A DNA stretch of 64,000 nucleotides from Bog-473 sp963777485 (GTDB taxonomy: Bacteria > Actinomycetota > Acidimicrobiia > Acidimicrobiales > RAAP-2), in NCBI GenBank assembly GCA_963777485.1, contig CAVZQP010000004.1:434001-498000 (forward strand). Reading direction: 5' to 3'. Made by a program: the position numbers and the translations under genes. The notes beneath the pieces were generated by a model. It ran no database searches, had not been told where the DNA came from, and was given only the letters and a program-made list of their open reading frames with translations. Position 1 is the stretch's first letter. The number at the start of each line of letters is the position of its first letter. This document shows positions 23,346 through 32,398 of the stretch, piece after piece.

Positions 23346-24629
23346 TCAGGAAGCCGTCGTCGTTCCCGGAATGTCCGTTCCGCATATCGGTGACGTCGAT
23401 GCAGGCGAGAATCCGTTCTTCTCGGCGATCATGTACCACCCGCAGGCCTTGGGCAGGTCGTGCCCGAAGATCGTTGAGTAGTTGATCGACTGGGCCAACA
23501 AACCGTTGCCGTTGTAGCTCTTGATGTTGCGCAGGGCGTGGATGACGCCGGCTTGGGTCGGGTTCTTGCCTGCGTGTTCCAGCCCCTGGATCATCAGGTC
23601 GGCACCCAGCCAGGACTCGTACTGGCTGAAGTTGGGGAACTGACCGCTCGAGAAATGCTCGTACTTCTCGAGGGCGGACTGCATCTGGTGCGTTCCGGTG
23701 TTGGGGAGCTGGAACGGCCGGAACTCCGAGTCGAAGTATCCGCCCTGCACCGCGCCCCACGACGGCGAGTGGACCAGCTGTGACTCGAAGCCGGTCGGGA
23801 AAACCATGACTTTGGGCTTCACGCCCGCCTCCTTGAGCGCTGCCGCCAGCGCGAAGTTCGAGTTGTCGTCGAGTCCGGCGTAGAAAGTGTCGCATCCCTT
23901 CTGCTTCGCAACGAGCGCCGGTGTCGTCATGGCCACGGAGCCGAACGGGATCGACGTGTCGAGGACACCGACTTTGCCCCCCGCGCGCTCGAAGGAGTCG
24001 GCCGTGCCGACGGCCGACCGCGACGATGAGGGCGAGATGCCATAGCCGTAGGTGCACAGGACCGTGCCCCCGTGTTGCTTGATGAAGGTACCGAAACCGG
24101 TGTTGACCGGGTACTTGGGGTCCACACTGCCCGCGTCCGACGAGAACATGTTCGTGTAGGGCTGGGTCCCCCACTCGGGGCCGTCGAAGAACCCACCGGT
24201 CACGGGCACGCCCTGTTGCTGCGGGGTCTTGGCCGCGAGGAAGAAGAGGGGACTGGTCGACACGATGCCGAACGCGCCCTTGGCGAGAGCGTCCTGCACC
24301 GACGTCGCGATCGCGGTGGGGCTGGTCTGGTCGTCGAGAACCATCCCGACCAACTTGTGCCCGTTGACACCGCCCTCGGCGTTCTGCAGCGCGATGCGCG
24401 CCTTGAACCCGGCCGGAGCCTGGCTGAACTCCGCAGACCCTGGTCCCGTGAGCGACGTGATCATGGCGAGGGTGATCGGCGCCCCCGACGTCGAGGCGCC
24501 GGCCGTCCCGGACAGTGCGCCGACGGCGCCGGCGGTCATGCCGCCGGCCATCAGTGCCGCCAGGCCGGCCCGTGCGAGCCGCCCGTGCCGGTGACCCGCT
24601 CTACTCCCTTTGCGGTCCGGAAGCTTCAT
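23346..24629 (-). CDS. ABC importer substrate-binding protein (branched-chain type)
   Basis: A 427-residue exported receptor: signal peptide (LARAGLAALMAGGMTAGAVG core, cleavage near GTAGAS) and a type I periplasmic-binding fold (PITLAMITSLTGPG, GHKLVGMVLDDQTSPTAI, FGIVSTSPLFFLAA). It shares many blocks with the receptor at 62060-63328, including PEWGTQPYTNMF and YGYGISPSSSR, so the two are paralogues. It is not adjacent to permease genes and may serve the importer at 58291-61915. Two cysteines near the C-terminus (KACGWYM and PICGTDI) may pair. Confidence 0.92.
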   Translation of the reverse strand: MKLPDRKGSRAGHRHGRLARAGLAALMAGGMTAGAVGALSGTAGASTSGAPITLAMITSLTGPGSAEFSQAPAGFKARIALQNAEGGVNGHKLVGMVLDDQTSPTAIATSVQDALAKGAFGIVSTSPLFFLAAKTPQQQGVPVTGGFFDGPEWGTQPYTNMFSSDAGSVDPKYPVNTGFGTFIKQHGGTVLCTYGYGISPSSSRSAVGTADSFERAGGKVGVLDTSIPFGSVAMTTPALVAKQKGCDTFYAGLDDNSNFALAAALKEAGVKPKVMVFPTGFESQLVHSPSWGAVQGGYFDSEFRPFQLPNTGTHQMQSALEKYEHFSSGQFPNFSQYESWLGADLMIQGLEHAGKNPTQAGVIHALRNIKSYNGNGLLAQSINYSTIFGHDLPKACGWYMIAEKNGFSPASTSPICGTDIPGTTTAS

Positions 24630-24658
24630 CGATCCAACCCCCTAAGCGTCATTCGCTC

Positions 24659-24678
24659 CTGTAACCGTTCTGTAATAC
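24659..24678 (-). promoter_or_regulatory. Element shared with the promoter region of the paralogous receptor gene
   Basis: Read on the minus strand, this is ATTACAGAACGGTTACAG. The region upstream of the paralogous receptor (61896-61912) has TTACGAACGGGTTACAG. Both contain a direct TTAC(A)G repeat around AACGG. It may be a conserved operator or a relic of gene duplication. Confidence 0.35.
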
Positions 24679-24701
24679 ACGACTTCGTGCGTCCGCGCTG
24701 G

Positions 24702-25421
24702 TCAGGACGCTGCGACCTGGAGCAATGCGTCCGCCGTCCTCTCGGGCTCTGTGATCATCAGGTCGTGCCCCGTATCGATGTCCCAGAGCCGCCCCTCGCT
24801 CTTCGCGCGCGCCATCTGGTCCCTGTCCCTCGTGGGCAAGGTCGACGTGCAGACGATGTGGAACTGCGGGATCGCCCACAGCGCGTCCTCGTTGCCGAGC
24901 GCGAGCGGCTGGTCGAAGCACTTCCAGGGGTGGGGGCTCAGCCGCTCCGCCATCCACGCGAGGTCCGCCGGGTCCGTGACCCCGTAAAGCAGGCCCGCGT
25001 CGGGTCCTGGCCACAGGACAAGCTCGATGCCGTCGACGACCTGACCCATCGGCCGCACCGCGTTGATGACCGGGCCGGCGACGTCCACCAACGACTGACC
25101 GTTGACCGGCGTAGCCGCGTCGAGGTAGACGAGACGTCCCACTCGTTCCGGCTCCTTGTCGGCGGCTCCGGTGATGACCATGCCGCCGTAACTGTGCCCG
25201 ACCAGGATCACGTCGCGCAGGCCCTCGAAGCGCAGCACGGCGGCGACGTCGGTGACGTGCAGCTCCAGGTCGACCCGCTCGTCCAAGAGATGCGCCCGTT
25301 CACCGAGTCCCGTGAGCGTCGGGGTGAGCACGTCGTGCCCCTCGGCGCGGAGGAGGCGGGCCACCCGCTGGTAGCACCAGCCACCGTGCCCGCCCCCGTG
25401 GACCAGCACGTAGGTCGCCAT
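24702..25421 (-). CDS. Alpha/beta hydrolase
   Basis: A 239-residue hydrolase of the salicylate-esterase/hydroxynitrile-lyase-like group. N-terminal YVLVHGGGHGGWCY supplies the oxyanion hole, GHSYGG carries the nucleophile Ser77 and IDTGHDLMI the catalytic His. It likely cleaves an ester or a C-C bond of a hydroxy-ketone. The ATG at 25421 is preceded by GGAGGTGG. It is transcribed toward the receptor gene at 23346-24629, 72 bp downstream, and is divergent from the amidohydrolase at 25588. Confidence 0.9.
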   Translation of the reverse strand: MATYVLVHGGGHGGWCYQRVARLLRAEGHDVLTPTLTGLGERAHLLDERVDLELHVTDVAAVLRFEGLRDVILVGHSYGGMVITGAADKEPERVGRLVYLDAATPVNGQSLVDVAGPVINAVRPMGQVVDGIELVLWPGPDAGLLYGVTDPADLAWMAERLSPHPWKCFDQPLALGNEDALWAIPQFHIVCTSTLPTRDRDQMARAKSEGRLWDIDTGHDLMITEPERTADALLQVAAS

Positions 25422-25511
25422 GGACGCCACCTCCCTCCCCGTCGGTTCTCCGGCCCGAGCCCATGCTGGGGCTCCGGGCCCTCGGTTGGTTGCCGGGACA
25501 TGACCAGGGTA

Positions 25512-25534
25512 TAATATTGACGTCGATGTTGAAA
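25512..25534 (+). promoter_or_regulatory. Regulon element A: TAATAT plus TTGAC-N6-GTTGA
   Basis: TAATAT (25512-25517) is followed directly by TTGAC-GTCGAT-GTTGA. A TTGCCG hexamer 16 bp upstream of TAATAT completes a plausible promoter, so the repeat would overlap the transcription start. It lies 54 bp ahead of the amidohydrolase at 25588. Near-identical elements occur at 31399-31419, 40903-40920, 54623-54645, 55850-55870 and 58220-58246. Confidence 0.6.
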
Positions 25535-25587
25535 ACCGGTGGAGGCGATCGCCTCCTCCGGCCGTGATCGCTGCTGCGGAGGTGGCC

Positions 25588-26793
25588 ATGTCAAAGGGAG
25601 TTGTCGACTTTCCCGTCTTCGACGCGGACAACCACATGTACGAGACGACGGACGCGTTCACCAAGTTCCTGCCGAAGGAGTACGACGGGCTGGTCAAGTA
25701 CGTCGAGGTGAACGGGCGGACGAAGATCGCGCTCCGCAACGTCATCTCGGACTACATCCCGAACCCGACCTTCTCGGTGGTGGGCCGCCCCGGCGCGCAG
25801 GAGGAGTACTTCAAGCAGGGCAACCCCGAAGGCAAGTCCCGCCGAGAGTTGATCGGCGAGGCCATGCGTTCGCCCGAGGGCTTCTTCGCCCCCGAGCCGC
25901 GCCTCAAGATCATGGACGAGCTCGGTCTCGACCGGGCCCTCATGTGGCCGACGCTCGCCAGCCTGCTCGAGGAGCGCCTCGCCGACGACCCGAAGGCCAC
26001 GCACGTCGTCGTGCACGCGCTCAACGAGTGGATGCACGAGCACTGGACCTTCGACTACGAGGGCCGCATCTTCCCAACGCCCGTCATCACACTGCCGATC
26101 GTGAGCGAGGCGATCAAGGAGCTCGAGTGGGTGCTCGAGCGCGGTGCCAAGATCATCCTCATCCGCCCGGCCCCGGTGCCCGGCTACGAGGGGCGCCGCT
26201 CCTTCGCGCTGCCCGAGTTCGACCCGTTCTGGGAGAAGGTGGCGCAGGCGGACATCGCCGTGGGCATGCACGCCTCCGACGACGGGATGACCCGCTACTA
26301 CAACGACTGGAACGGGACGCACGGCGGCGAGCTCCTTCCCTTCGCGGGCGGCAAGTCCGCCTTCTCTGACCTCGCACACACGCAGAGCCGCGGCATCTTC
26401 GACACGGTCGCGTCGCTCATCGGGCACGGCCTGCTCACTCGCTTCCCCACGTTGCGCATCCTGCCCGTCGAGAACGGCTCGGCCTGGGTGCGCCCGATCG
26501 TCGACGCGGTGACGCACTCCTACGAGCGCGAGCCGCACCTCTACGACGAGGACCCGCTGATGGTGCTGAAGCGCAACATCTGGGTCCACCCGTTCCACGA
26601 GGACGACCCCATGGGCCTCATCGAGCTCATCGGTGCCGAGAATGTGGTGTTCGGGTCGGACTACCCGCACATCGAGGGCATGGCCGAGCCGCTGACCTAT
26701 GTCAAAGAGCTCGACGGTCTCCCCCACGAGGACGTGGCCAAAGTCATGGGCGGCAACCTCGCCGCCGTCATGAAGATGCCGTTCGCCGCCTGA
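25588..26793 (+). CDS. Amidohydrolase-2 family metal-dependent hydrolase
   Basis: A 401-residue TIM-barrel enzyme of the COG2159/ACMSD-like family. Metal-site candidates are Asp12, Asp14 and His16 in FDADNHMYE, a His in GMHAS and the Asp of GSDYPH near residue 350. Family members decarboxylate or hydrolyse carboxylated or 1,3-diketone substrates. ATG at 25588 follows GCGGAGGTGGCC. It is closely related to the enzyme at 55892-57097 (shared YIPNPTF, RPGAQEEYF, PTLASLLEER, RPAPVPGY). It stands alone behind regulon element A. Confidence 0.9.
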   Translation: MSKGVVDFPVFDADNHMYETTDAFTKFLPKEYDGLVKYVEVNGRTKIALRNVISDYIPNPTFSVVGRPGAQEEYFKQGNPEGKSRRELIGEAMRSPEGFFAPEPRLKIMDELGLDRALMWPTLASLLEERLADDPKATHVVVHALNEWMHEHWTFDYEGRIFPTPVITLPIVSEAIKELEWVLERGAKIILIRPAPVPGYEGRRSFALPEFDPFWEKVAQADIAVGMHASDDGMTRYYNDWNGTHGGELLPFAGGKSAFSDLAHTQSRGIFDTVASLIGHGLLTRFPTLRILPVENGSAWVRPIVDAVTHSYEREPHLYDEDPLMVLKRNIWVHPFHEDDPMGLIELIGAENVVFGSDYPHIEGMAEPLTYVKELDGLPHEDVAKVMGGNLAAVMKMPFAA

Positions 26794-26800
26794 CCCTGCC

Positions 26801-27946
26801 TCAGGTCGAGACGATCGCCACGCCGGCCGTGCCGGGCGCGCCGTACAGCTGGCTGTAGCCGACGCGGGGGGACCCCGCGACCTGGCGCTCGCCCGCGGCG
26901 CCGCGCAATTGCAGCACCAGCTCGTGGATCTGCCGCAGGCCCGACGCGCCGATCGGTTCGCCGTTGGCGATGAGTCCGCCGTCGGTGTTGACGGGGAGAG
27001 ACCCGCTGATCTCGGTGGCGCCCTCGGCCAGCAATGCCTCCTGCTCGCCGTCCTTGCAGAAACCGTTCTCGGCCATGTGGATGACCTCGGCCCCGGCGTC
27101 GGTGTCCTGCAGCTGCACCACGTCGACATCCTCGGGGCCGAGCCCGGCGATCTCGTAGGCCGCCCGCGACGCGTCGACGGTCGGCGCGTCTGCCCGCTCG
27201 AGCGGGAGCCAGGGGCTGTGCACCTCGAATGCACCGAGGCGTCGGGTGCGCACCACGGAGGCCCGCAGGTAGATCGGCGTCGAGGTGTAACGGTGCGCGA
27301 CATCGGCCCGGCACAGCACGACCGCGGCGGCGCCCTCGTCGGGTGAGCAGAACATGTACTGGGTCAGCGGGTCGTTCACCATCGGCGAGGCGAGGATCTC
27401 TTCTTCGCTGATCGGCTTGCGGCGGAAGGCGTTCGGGTTCAGCGCGCCGTTGCGGTAGTTCTTCGCCGCCACCTTCGCCAGCGTGTCCGCGCTGATGCCG
27501 AAGTCGTGCATGTAGCGCTGGATCTTCATGGCGAAGAACTTCGGCGTCAGGAACAGGCCGGTCTCGCCGTACCAGCTCTGCGCGCCGTAGTCCACAGGGT
27601 CGGCGGCGAACGCGCCGGGCATGTGCTTGTCCATGCCGATGGCGATCCCGAGTTCGTGGTCGCCCAGTCGCAACGTGTTCGCCGCCTGCGTGAGCGCGCT
27701 GGCCGCGGTGGCGCAGCCGTTGTAGACGTCGGTGAACGGCAGTCCCGTGGGCCCGAGGAAGTTCACGACGGCGTCGGGGTTGTCGACCTCGTAGCTCCCC
27801 CCGAAGGCGAATTGCACGTCCTTCCACGTGATCCCTGCGTCGGCCAGTGCGAGCCGCGTCGCCTTGGCGCCCATCTCGAGGCCGGAGACCCCGGGGAAGC
27901 GGCCGAAGGGGTGCAGGCCCACGCCGATGATGGCGACGTCCTCCAC
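26801..27946 (-). CDS. Thiolase-like (Ltp/SCP-x family) acyl-CoA thiolase or aldolase
   Basis: A 381-residue thiolase-fold protein. N-terminal VAIIGVGLHPFGRF is typical of lipid-transfer thiolases. Cys78 in YNGCATAAS is at the nucleophile position. The usual His of GHPxGASG is replaced by Glu in GEPIGASGLRQIHEL. Partner: the DUF35 protein encoded directly upstream, as for Ltp/ChsH2-type aldolases and thiolases of steroid side-chain degradation. The GTG at 27946 begins one base after the DUF35 stop, with AAAGGAGG inside the DUF35 end. A close paralogue is at 50341-51483. Confidence 0.9.
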   Translation of the reverse strand: MEDVAIIGVGLHPFGRFPGVSGLEMGAKATRLALADAGITWKDVQFAFGGSYEVDNPDAVVNFLGPTGLPFTDVYNGCATAASALTQAANTLRLGDHELGIAIGMDKHMPGAFAADPVDYGAQSWYGETGLFLTPKFFAMKIQRYMHDFGISADTLAKVAAKNYRNGALNPNAFRRKPISEEEILASPMVNDPLTQYMFCSPDEGAAAVVLCRADVAHRYTSTPIYLRASVVRTRRLGAFEVHSPWLPLERADAPTVDASRAAYEIAGLGPEDVDVVQLQDTDAGAEVIHMAENGFCKDGEQEALLAEGATEISGSLPVNTDGGLIANGEPIGASGLRQIHELVLQLRGAAGERQVAGSPRVGYSQLYGAPGTAGVAIVST

Positions 27947-27947
27947 G

Positions 27948-28379
27948 TCAGTCCTCCTTTACCGGGCGAAACGCGTAGGTGAGCACCTCGGTGCCGTCCT
28001 CGTCCGTGGTGAACGGCACCACCGTCAGCTCCATCGGCATCCCGATACGCAGTTCCTGGTCGACGTCGCCGGCCAACCGCGCCTCTATTCGGCCCTCTGG
28101 CAGCTCGATGAAGCCGACCCCGAATGGCACGAACTCGGCCGCCGGCTCCCGGCCGGCGTACGGCGGGTTCTTGGGCTGGAAGCGCTGCCGCGTCCATGTC
28201 CACAGCCTCCCGGTCCGCGACAGGACGGTCGGGCTCACCGCGTCGGTACCGCAGCTGGGGCACGCGTCCTGGGCGGGGAAGGTCACGAAGCGGCAGGTGT
28301 CGCAGCGCGAAGCGCGCACCCTGGGCTCGTCAGAGGGCCACTCGAAGAGCCCTTCGGCCACGCAGCGTTGGGCTGTCAT
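27948..28379 (-). CDS. DUF35 OB-fold/zinc-ribbon protein, thiolase partner
   Basis: A 143-residue protein: rubredoxin-like zinc ribbon with Cys26, Cys29, Cys40 and Cys43 (RCDTCRF ... ACPSCGT), followed by an OB fold ending in MELTVVPFTTDEDGTEVLTYAF. DUF35 proteins form complexes with Ltp-type thiolases or aldolases and help bind acyl-CoA. ATG at 28379 after GGGAGAACGTAT. The tight linkage with the thiolase gene supports a stable complex. Paralogue: 51484-51924. Confidence 0.92.
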   Translation of the reverse strand: MTAQRCVAEGLFEWPSDEPRVRASRCDTCRFVTFPAQDACPSCGTDAVSPTVLSRTGRLWTWTRQRFQPKNPPYAGREPAAEFVPFGVGFIELPEGRIEARLAGDVDQELRIGMPMELTVVPFTTDEDGTEVLTYAFRPVKED

Positions 28380-28382
28380 ATA

Positions 28383-28403
28383 CGTTCTCCCATCACGAGA
28401 ATG
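28383..28403. promoter_or_regulatory. Inverted repeat upstream of DUF35/thiolase genes
   Basis: CGTTCTC and GAGAATG flank a 7-nt spacer (one mismatch in seven pairs). The right half with its flank gives GCATTCTCGTGATG on the minus strand, related to the elements at 4315, 6226 and 61983. It overlaps the ribosome-binding region of the DUF35 gene. Confidence 0.3.
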
Positions 28404-28452
28404 CCCATTCCGTCCGGGGCGCCAGAGTAGCGCGGGTCAGGGAGCTGCCTGT

Positions 28453-29250
28453 CTACGGGTCGAAGGTCCGGGCCGTCGCCGCGACGCAGAGACGGTTCTC
28501 GTTCCCCTCGTCGCATACCTCGACGCGGCCGAGCCCGTGGCGCACCTCGGCCGTGGCGACCGCGGGCCCGACCCGCGCCGGCTGGAGATAGCGCAGGTCG
28601 AGGGACGCCAGGCTGGCGCCGGGCGGCGACAGCGACAGCACCGCCTCCTCGGCGGTCAGCGCGATGAGGCCGCCGTTGATCGTGTTGGATGCGTTCAGCA
28701 CTTCGTCGGAGTACGCCAGGGCCGCCACGCCCGGAGCGCGCCGCTCGCAGCCGGCCCGCTCGGCGAAGGGCAAGGTCAGGCGCGCACCCGTGGGAAGGGG
28801 CGCGCGGCCCGCAAGCGAGTCGATCCGCAGGCGCTCGTCGGGCGCAGCCATGAACGACGCCGCCGCGAAGCCGAACTGCTCACCGTCCTCGTCGATGAAG
28901 TCGACCCCGGCGACGAACACGGAGCGGCCCGACTTCATCACCTTGCCCTCGCCCCGCACCAGGCCCGCCCCCGGCGCCGGCCGGTACAGGTGCACGTCCA
29001 GCTCGAGCGTGACCGGGACCCGTGGCCCTACGGTTTCGACGGCGAGGTAACCCGCCACCACGTCGGCCCACGCCGCCAAAATCGAGGTACGCAGGTGTGC
29101 GGTGCCCGGCGCGTGCATCTCACGGACGACGACCGCGGAACCGAGCATGAGCACGTCCGCTTCCTCGGACGGTCCGACGTCCCAGCCGAGTTCCTGGAGC
29201 ACGTGGCGGCGCGCCGGCGCCGCCTCCTCTCCTTCGACTATCGACGTCAT
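28453..29250 (-). CDS. Double-hotdog acyl-CoA thioesterase-like protein
   Basis: A 265-residue protein with two hotdog-like halves. The first has AAWADVVAGYLAVE, VTLELDVHLYRP and GEGKVMKSGRSVFVAGVDF; the second has NGGLIALTAEEAVLSL, ASLDLRYLQPARVGPAVATA and EVCDEGNENRLCVAA. PaaI/4HBT-type thioesterases hydrolyse acyl-CoA or aryl-CoA thioesters. ATG at 29250 follows GAGGAGAG. In the CoA-transferase operon it might release dead-end acyl-CoAs or the product acid. Confidence 0.82.
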   Translation of the reverse strand: MTSIVEGEEAAPARRHVLQELGWDVGPSEEADVLMLGSAVVVREMHAPGTAHLRTSILAAWADVVAGYLAVETVGPRVPVTLELDVHLYRPAPGAGLVRGEGKVMKSGRSVFVAGVDFIDEDGEQFGFAAASFMAAPDERLRIDSLAGRAPLPTGARLTLPFAERAGCERRAPGVAALAYSDEVLNASNTINGGLIALTAEEAVLSLSPPGASLASLDLRYLQPARVGPAVATAEVRHGLGRVEVCDEGNENRLCVAATARTFDP

Positions 29251-29287
29251 GACTCTCCTCGTTGACCGGCGCTCGTGGCGCCGTTGC

Positions 29288-30115
29288 TCACATCCGGCCG
29301 AGCAGGAACCCCGCCGCGGCCGCGGCCGGCGGGTAGGACTCGGTGACGCCGGAGGCGATGTAGCCCACGTCGCTGACAAGGGTCTGGCCGGAGATCGCCA
29401 CCGCCGCGTCGCTGCACAGGAACACGAGCGCGTACGCCTGCTCGAGCGGCGTGGACGCCTCGATGCCCGCGTCCTCGCGGTAGTCGGCGCCGAAGCCGAG
29501 CCACATCTCCGCGTTGGCCTGAGCCAGTGGGGTGTCGGTGGGGCCGGGGCAGATCGCGTTGATCCGGATGCCCTGCTTGAGCATCGGATACGCCTGGCGC
29601 GCGACGTAGCCGCAGACCGCCTGCTTGGAATGGAAGTAGTCGTTCCAGTTGTGTTCAATCGCCCATGCCGACGCCGAGTCGAAGTCCGGCGTGTCGAGGT
29701 ACTCCTTCACCTGCTCCCAGCCGGCCTCCCAACCAAGGCCGGCCGCCGAGGAGATGAAGCCGATCGCCGATCCCTTGGGCAGCATCCCGCCTGCGAGCAT
29801 GCGCTCGACCAGGTGGCGGTGACCCGCGAAGTTGATCTTCTCGATGTTCGGCGTCCCGTCGGCCACGCCCGCGCAGGCCATCAGCGCGTGCACCGGGCCG
29901 CCGCACTCGTCGACGGCGGCGTTGATGGAGTCCTTGTCGGCCAGGCTCATCTGGATGGACTTGACCCCGGACAGCTTCACCTCGGCGTAGTCCATGACCA
30001 CCACCTCAGCTCCCGCGTCGCGGGCAAGCTCGGCCGCGGCGGCGCCCATGCCGGTGGCACCCCCGACCACCAGGGCCCGCTTGCCGTCGTAACGGAATGC
30101 ATCGAACAGTGACAT
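29288..30115 (-). CDS. Short-chain dehydrogenase/reductase (coniferyl-alcohol-dehydrogenase-like)
   Basis: A 275-residue SDR with GGATGMGAA cofactor motif, ACAGVADGTPN, a Ser in ISSAAGLGW and Tyr/Lys in YFHSKQAV. The insert between Ser and Tyr (EYLDTPDFDSASAWAIEHN) is the long form seen in coniferyl alcohol/3-alpha-hydroxysteroid dehydrogenase-like SDRs. It probably oxidises a secondary alcohol on a bulky substrate. Located between the CoA-transferase and thioesterase genes. Confidence 0.9.
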   Translation of the reverse strand: MSLFDAFRYDGKRALVVGGATGMGAAAAELARDAGAEVVVMDYAEVKLSGVKSIQMSLADKDSINAAVDECGGPVHALMACAGVADGTPNIEKINFAGHRHLVERMLAGGMLPKGSAIGFISSAAGLGWEAGWEQVKEYLDTPDFDSASAWAIEHNWNDYFHSKQAVCGYVARQAYPMLKQGIRINAICPGPTDTPLAQANAEMWLGFGADYREDAGIEASTPLEQAYALVFLCSDAAVAISGQTLVSDVGYIASGVTESYPPAAAAAGFLLGRM

Positions 30116-30149
30116 GGTTGTTCTCTCCTGACTGACGCGCGGGCGCGCC

Positions 30150-31379
30150 CTATCCGACGACGGAGCGGACCTTGAGGTCCACGATGGTATCCCAGTCGAT
30201 TCCGAGTTCTTGGAGGATCTCGTCGCCGTGCTCGTTGAATTCGGGTGACCGACCCGCCGGCGCCGGTTCGCCCCCGAATTGAATCGGTGCAGCGACGAGC
30301 TTGAACGGCGCGCCGCTCGCGGTCGCGCAGTCCTGGATGTAGCCGTTGGCCGCGACCTGCGGGTCGACCGTTGCCGCCTCGAGCGTGTCCTGCACCACGC
30401 ACCACTGGCCCGTGAAGTCAGCCAGCTGCTCGCGCCACTCGCTGATGGTGCGCTCTGCGAACGCCGCCTCCAGCAGTCCCTGCGCGTCCAGCGTGTTCTC
30501 CATCAGGGCATCGTGGCCGTCGAAGCGGGGGTCGGTGCCGGCATCGGGACGGCCGACGAGGTTGCACAGCTCGGCCCAGTATCGACTGGCTTGGAGGCAA
30601 CAGAGGGACAGCTCGCGGTCGTCCTTGGTCGTGAAGTTGCGCACGAGCGGGTTCTGGCGCGGCATGTTGGAGGGCGGTCCCTGCCACGGCTGGTTCAGCA
30701 GCAGCGAGACCGCGTAGGCCTGGCCCATGGCCCAGATGCCCGAGCTGAGGAGCGATACGTCGACCGTGGTCGCCTCGCCCGTTCGTTCGCGGTGGTACAG
30801 CGCTCCCATGATGCCGCCGGCGATCGTCATCGCGCCGATGGAGTCGCCGAAGCCCGGGCCTGGCGGGTGCGGCATGTAACCCTCCATGTCCGCCGGCTTC
30901 ACGCCCAGCGCCACACCGGGCCGGTACCAGAAGGAGAGGGAGTCGTACGAGCCCTTGTCGGCGTCGGGCCCGCGCTCACCCTGTCCCGTGCCGGCCACAT
31001 AGATGATGTTCGGGTTGTGGGCGCGGATGTCCTGGAGCTCGATCTTGAGCTTCTTGCGCACGCCGGGCAGCTTGTTGGTCAGGAAGACGTCGGCCGTGGC
31101 CGCGAGCTTGTAGAGGATGTCGAGCCCCTCGGGTGTCTTCAGGTCCAGCGCCAAGCTGCGCTTGCCACGATTGGAGTGCTCCATCAGCGGATGGATGTCA
31201 CCGGTCATTGGCATGACGCCCGTGGCCGCCAGACCCCGCATGGCGTCTCCGCGCTCGGCCGGCTCGATCTTGATGATCTCCGCGCCCCAGTCGGCCAGCA
31301 GAGCCGTGGCCGCCGGCACGAACGTCTGCTCGGCCACCTCCAGGACACGGACGCCCTTCATGATTGCGGTCGCGCTCAC
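30150..31379 (-). CDS. Class III (CaiB/BaiF) CoA-transferase
   Basis: A 409-residue enzyme with the family N-terminus (MKGVRVLEVAEQTFVPAATA), LADWGAEIIKIEP, the RGKRSLALDLKTPEG stretch and the catalytic Asp146 in KGSYDSLSFW. It moves CoA from one carboxylate to another, a way to activate the imported acid without ATP. I chose the GTG at 31379, preceded by GGGAGGGGC; an ATG six codons in has no Shine-Dalgarno. First gene of a leftward operon (SDR, thioesterase, DUF35, thiolase), controlled by regulon element D 20 bp upstream. Confidence 0.92.
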   Translation of the reverse strand: MSATAIMKGVRVLEVAEQTFVPAATALLADWGAEIIKIEPAERGDAMRGLAATGVMPMTGDIHPLMEHSNRGKRSLALDLKTPEGLDILYKLAATADVFLTNKLPGVRKKLKIELQDIRAHNPNIIYVAGTGQGERGPDADKGSYDSLSFWYRPGVALGVKPADMEGYMPHPPGPGFGDSIGAMTIAGGIMGALYHRERTGEATTVDVSLLSSGIWAMGQAYAVSLLLNQPWQGPPSNMPRQNPLVRNFTTKDDRELSLCCLQASRYWAELCNLVGRPDAGTDPRFDGHDALMENTLDAQGLLEAAFAERTISEWREQLADFTGQWCVVQDTLEAATVDPQVAANGYIQDCATASGAPFKLVAAPIQFGGEPAPAGRSPEFNEHGDEILQELGIDWDTIVDLKVRSVVG

Positions 31380-31398
31380 GGCGCCCCTCCCTCTGCTT

Positions 31399-31419
31399 CT
31401 GACATCGACGTCGATATTA
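31399..31419 (-). promoter_or_regulatory. Regulon element D: TAATAT plus TCGAC-N6-GTCAG
   Basis: On the minus strand TAATAT runs into ATCGACGTCGAT (a perfect 12-bp palindrome) and GTCAG. It lies between the quinone oxidoreductase stop and the CoA-transferase start, giving that operon its own promoter. Same architecture as elements A and B. Confidence 0.6.
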
Positions 31420-32397
31420 GACGGGGGCCACCTGGAGCACCACCTTGCCCACGGCCTCGCCGTCGCCCACCACACGCAGGGCCTCCGCCGTATCGGCGAG
31501 GTCGTACGTGGCGCCGATCACCGGTCGGGCGCGCCCGCTGGCCAGGAGCTCGAGCAGCTCGGCGTCGTTGCGTGCCATGTCGGCGCCCATGTGGGTGGCG
31601 AAGTCCCGGAACTGGAACCCGAGCACCCGCACCCCCTTCAGCAGCACCAAATTAAGAGGTATCCGCGGGATCGTCCCCGACGCGAACCCGACGGTGACGA
31701 ACCGCCCGCCCCAGTGCACCGAGCGCAGCGCCGGTTCGGCGAGATCACCACCGACCGGGTCGACGACGACCTCGGCGCCGTTCGGCAGCGCGTCGCGCAG
31801 CGCCTGCCGCAGATCGCCGGCACGGTGGTTGATGAGGCGCGTCGCGCCGCACTCCCGCGCCGCCTCGAGCTTCTCCTCCGACGACGCCACCGCGGTGACG
31901 GTTGCACCCATGAGCGCACCCAGCTGCACCGCGGCTGATCCCACGCCGCCGCCGGCGCCGAGCACCACGAGCTCGTCGCGCGGCTGTACCTCTGCTACCG
32001 AGCGCAGCACGTGGTACGCCGTCTTGTACGCGACGCCGAACGCGGCTGCCGTCATGTCGTCGACCCCGTCCGGAACCCGGGACAGCGAGCGCGTCCCGAC
32101 CACGACCTCTTCGGCGAACGCGCCGATGAAGACCGAGCCGAAGACGCGGTCGCCCACTGCGACGCTGTCGGCCCCTTCGGCCACCTCGACGACCTCGCCG
32201 GCGAATTCGCTGCCCGGGATGAAGGGGACCGGCGCCGACACCTGGTAGGTGTCGGCGATCACGAGCACGTCGGGGAAGTTGACCGCGCCGATGTGCACGC
32301 GCACCCGGGCGGTGCCGGGCGTGAGCTCGGGCGGCGGTACGTCCGCAATCTCGACCACGTCGGGGCCGCCGTAGGAGCGGCACAGGGCGGCGCGCAC
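31417..32397 (-). CDS. Quinone oxidoreductase-like MDR family dehydrogenase
   Basis: A 326-residue medium-chain reductase without zinc ligands. It shows VRVHIGAVNFPDVLVI, the catalytic-domain end IPGSEFAGEVVEV, the NADPH motif GAGGGVGSAAVQ and VVVDPVGGD. It probably reduces an enone or enoyl-CoA double bond. The GTG at 32397 lies one base after the kinase stop, so it forms an operon with the APH kinase and acyl-CoA dehydrogenase genes upstream. Confidence 0.92.
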   Translation of the reverse strand: MRAALCRSYGGPDVVEIADVPPPELTPGTARVRVHIGAVNFPDVLVIADTYQVSAPVPFIPGSEFAGEVVEVAEGADSVAVGDRVFGSVFIGAFAEEVVVGTRSLSRVPDGVDDMTAAAFGVAYKTAYHVLRSVAEVQPRDELVVLGAGGGVGSAAVQLGALMGATVTAVASSEEKLEAARECGATRLINHRAGDLRQALRDALPNGAEVVVDPVGGDLAEPALRSVHWGGRFVTVGFASGTIPRIPLNLVLLKGVRVLGFQFRDFATHMGADMARNDAELLELLASGRARPVIGATYDLADTAEALRVVGDGEAVGKVVLQVAPV

Positions 32398-32398
32398 C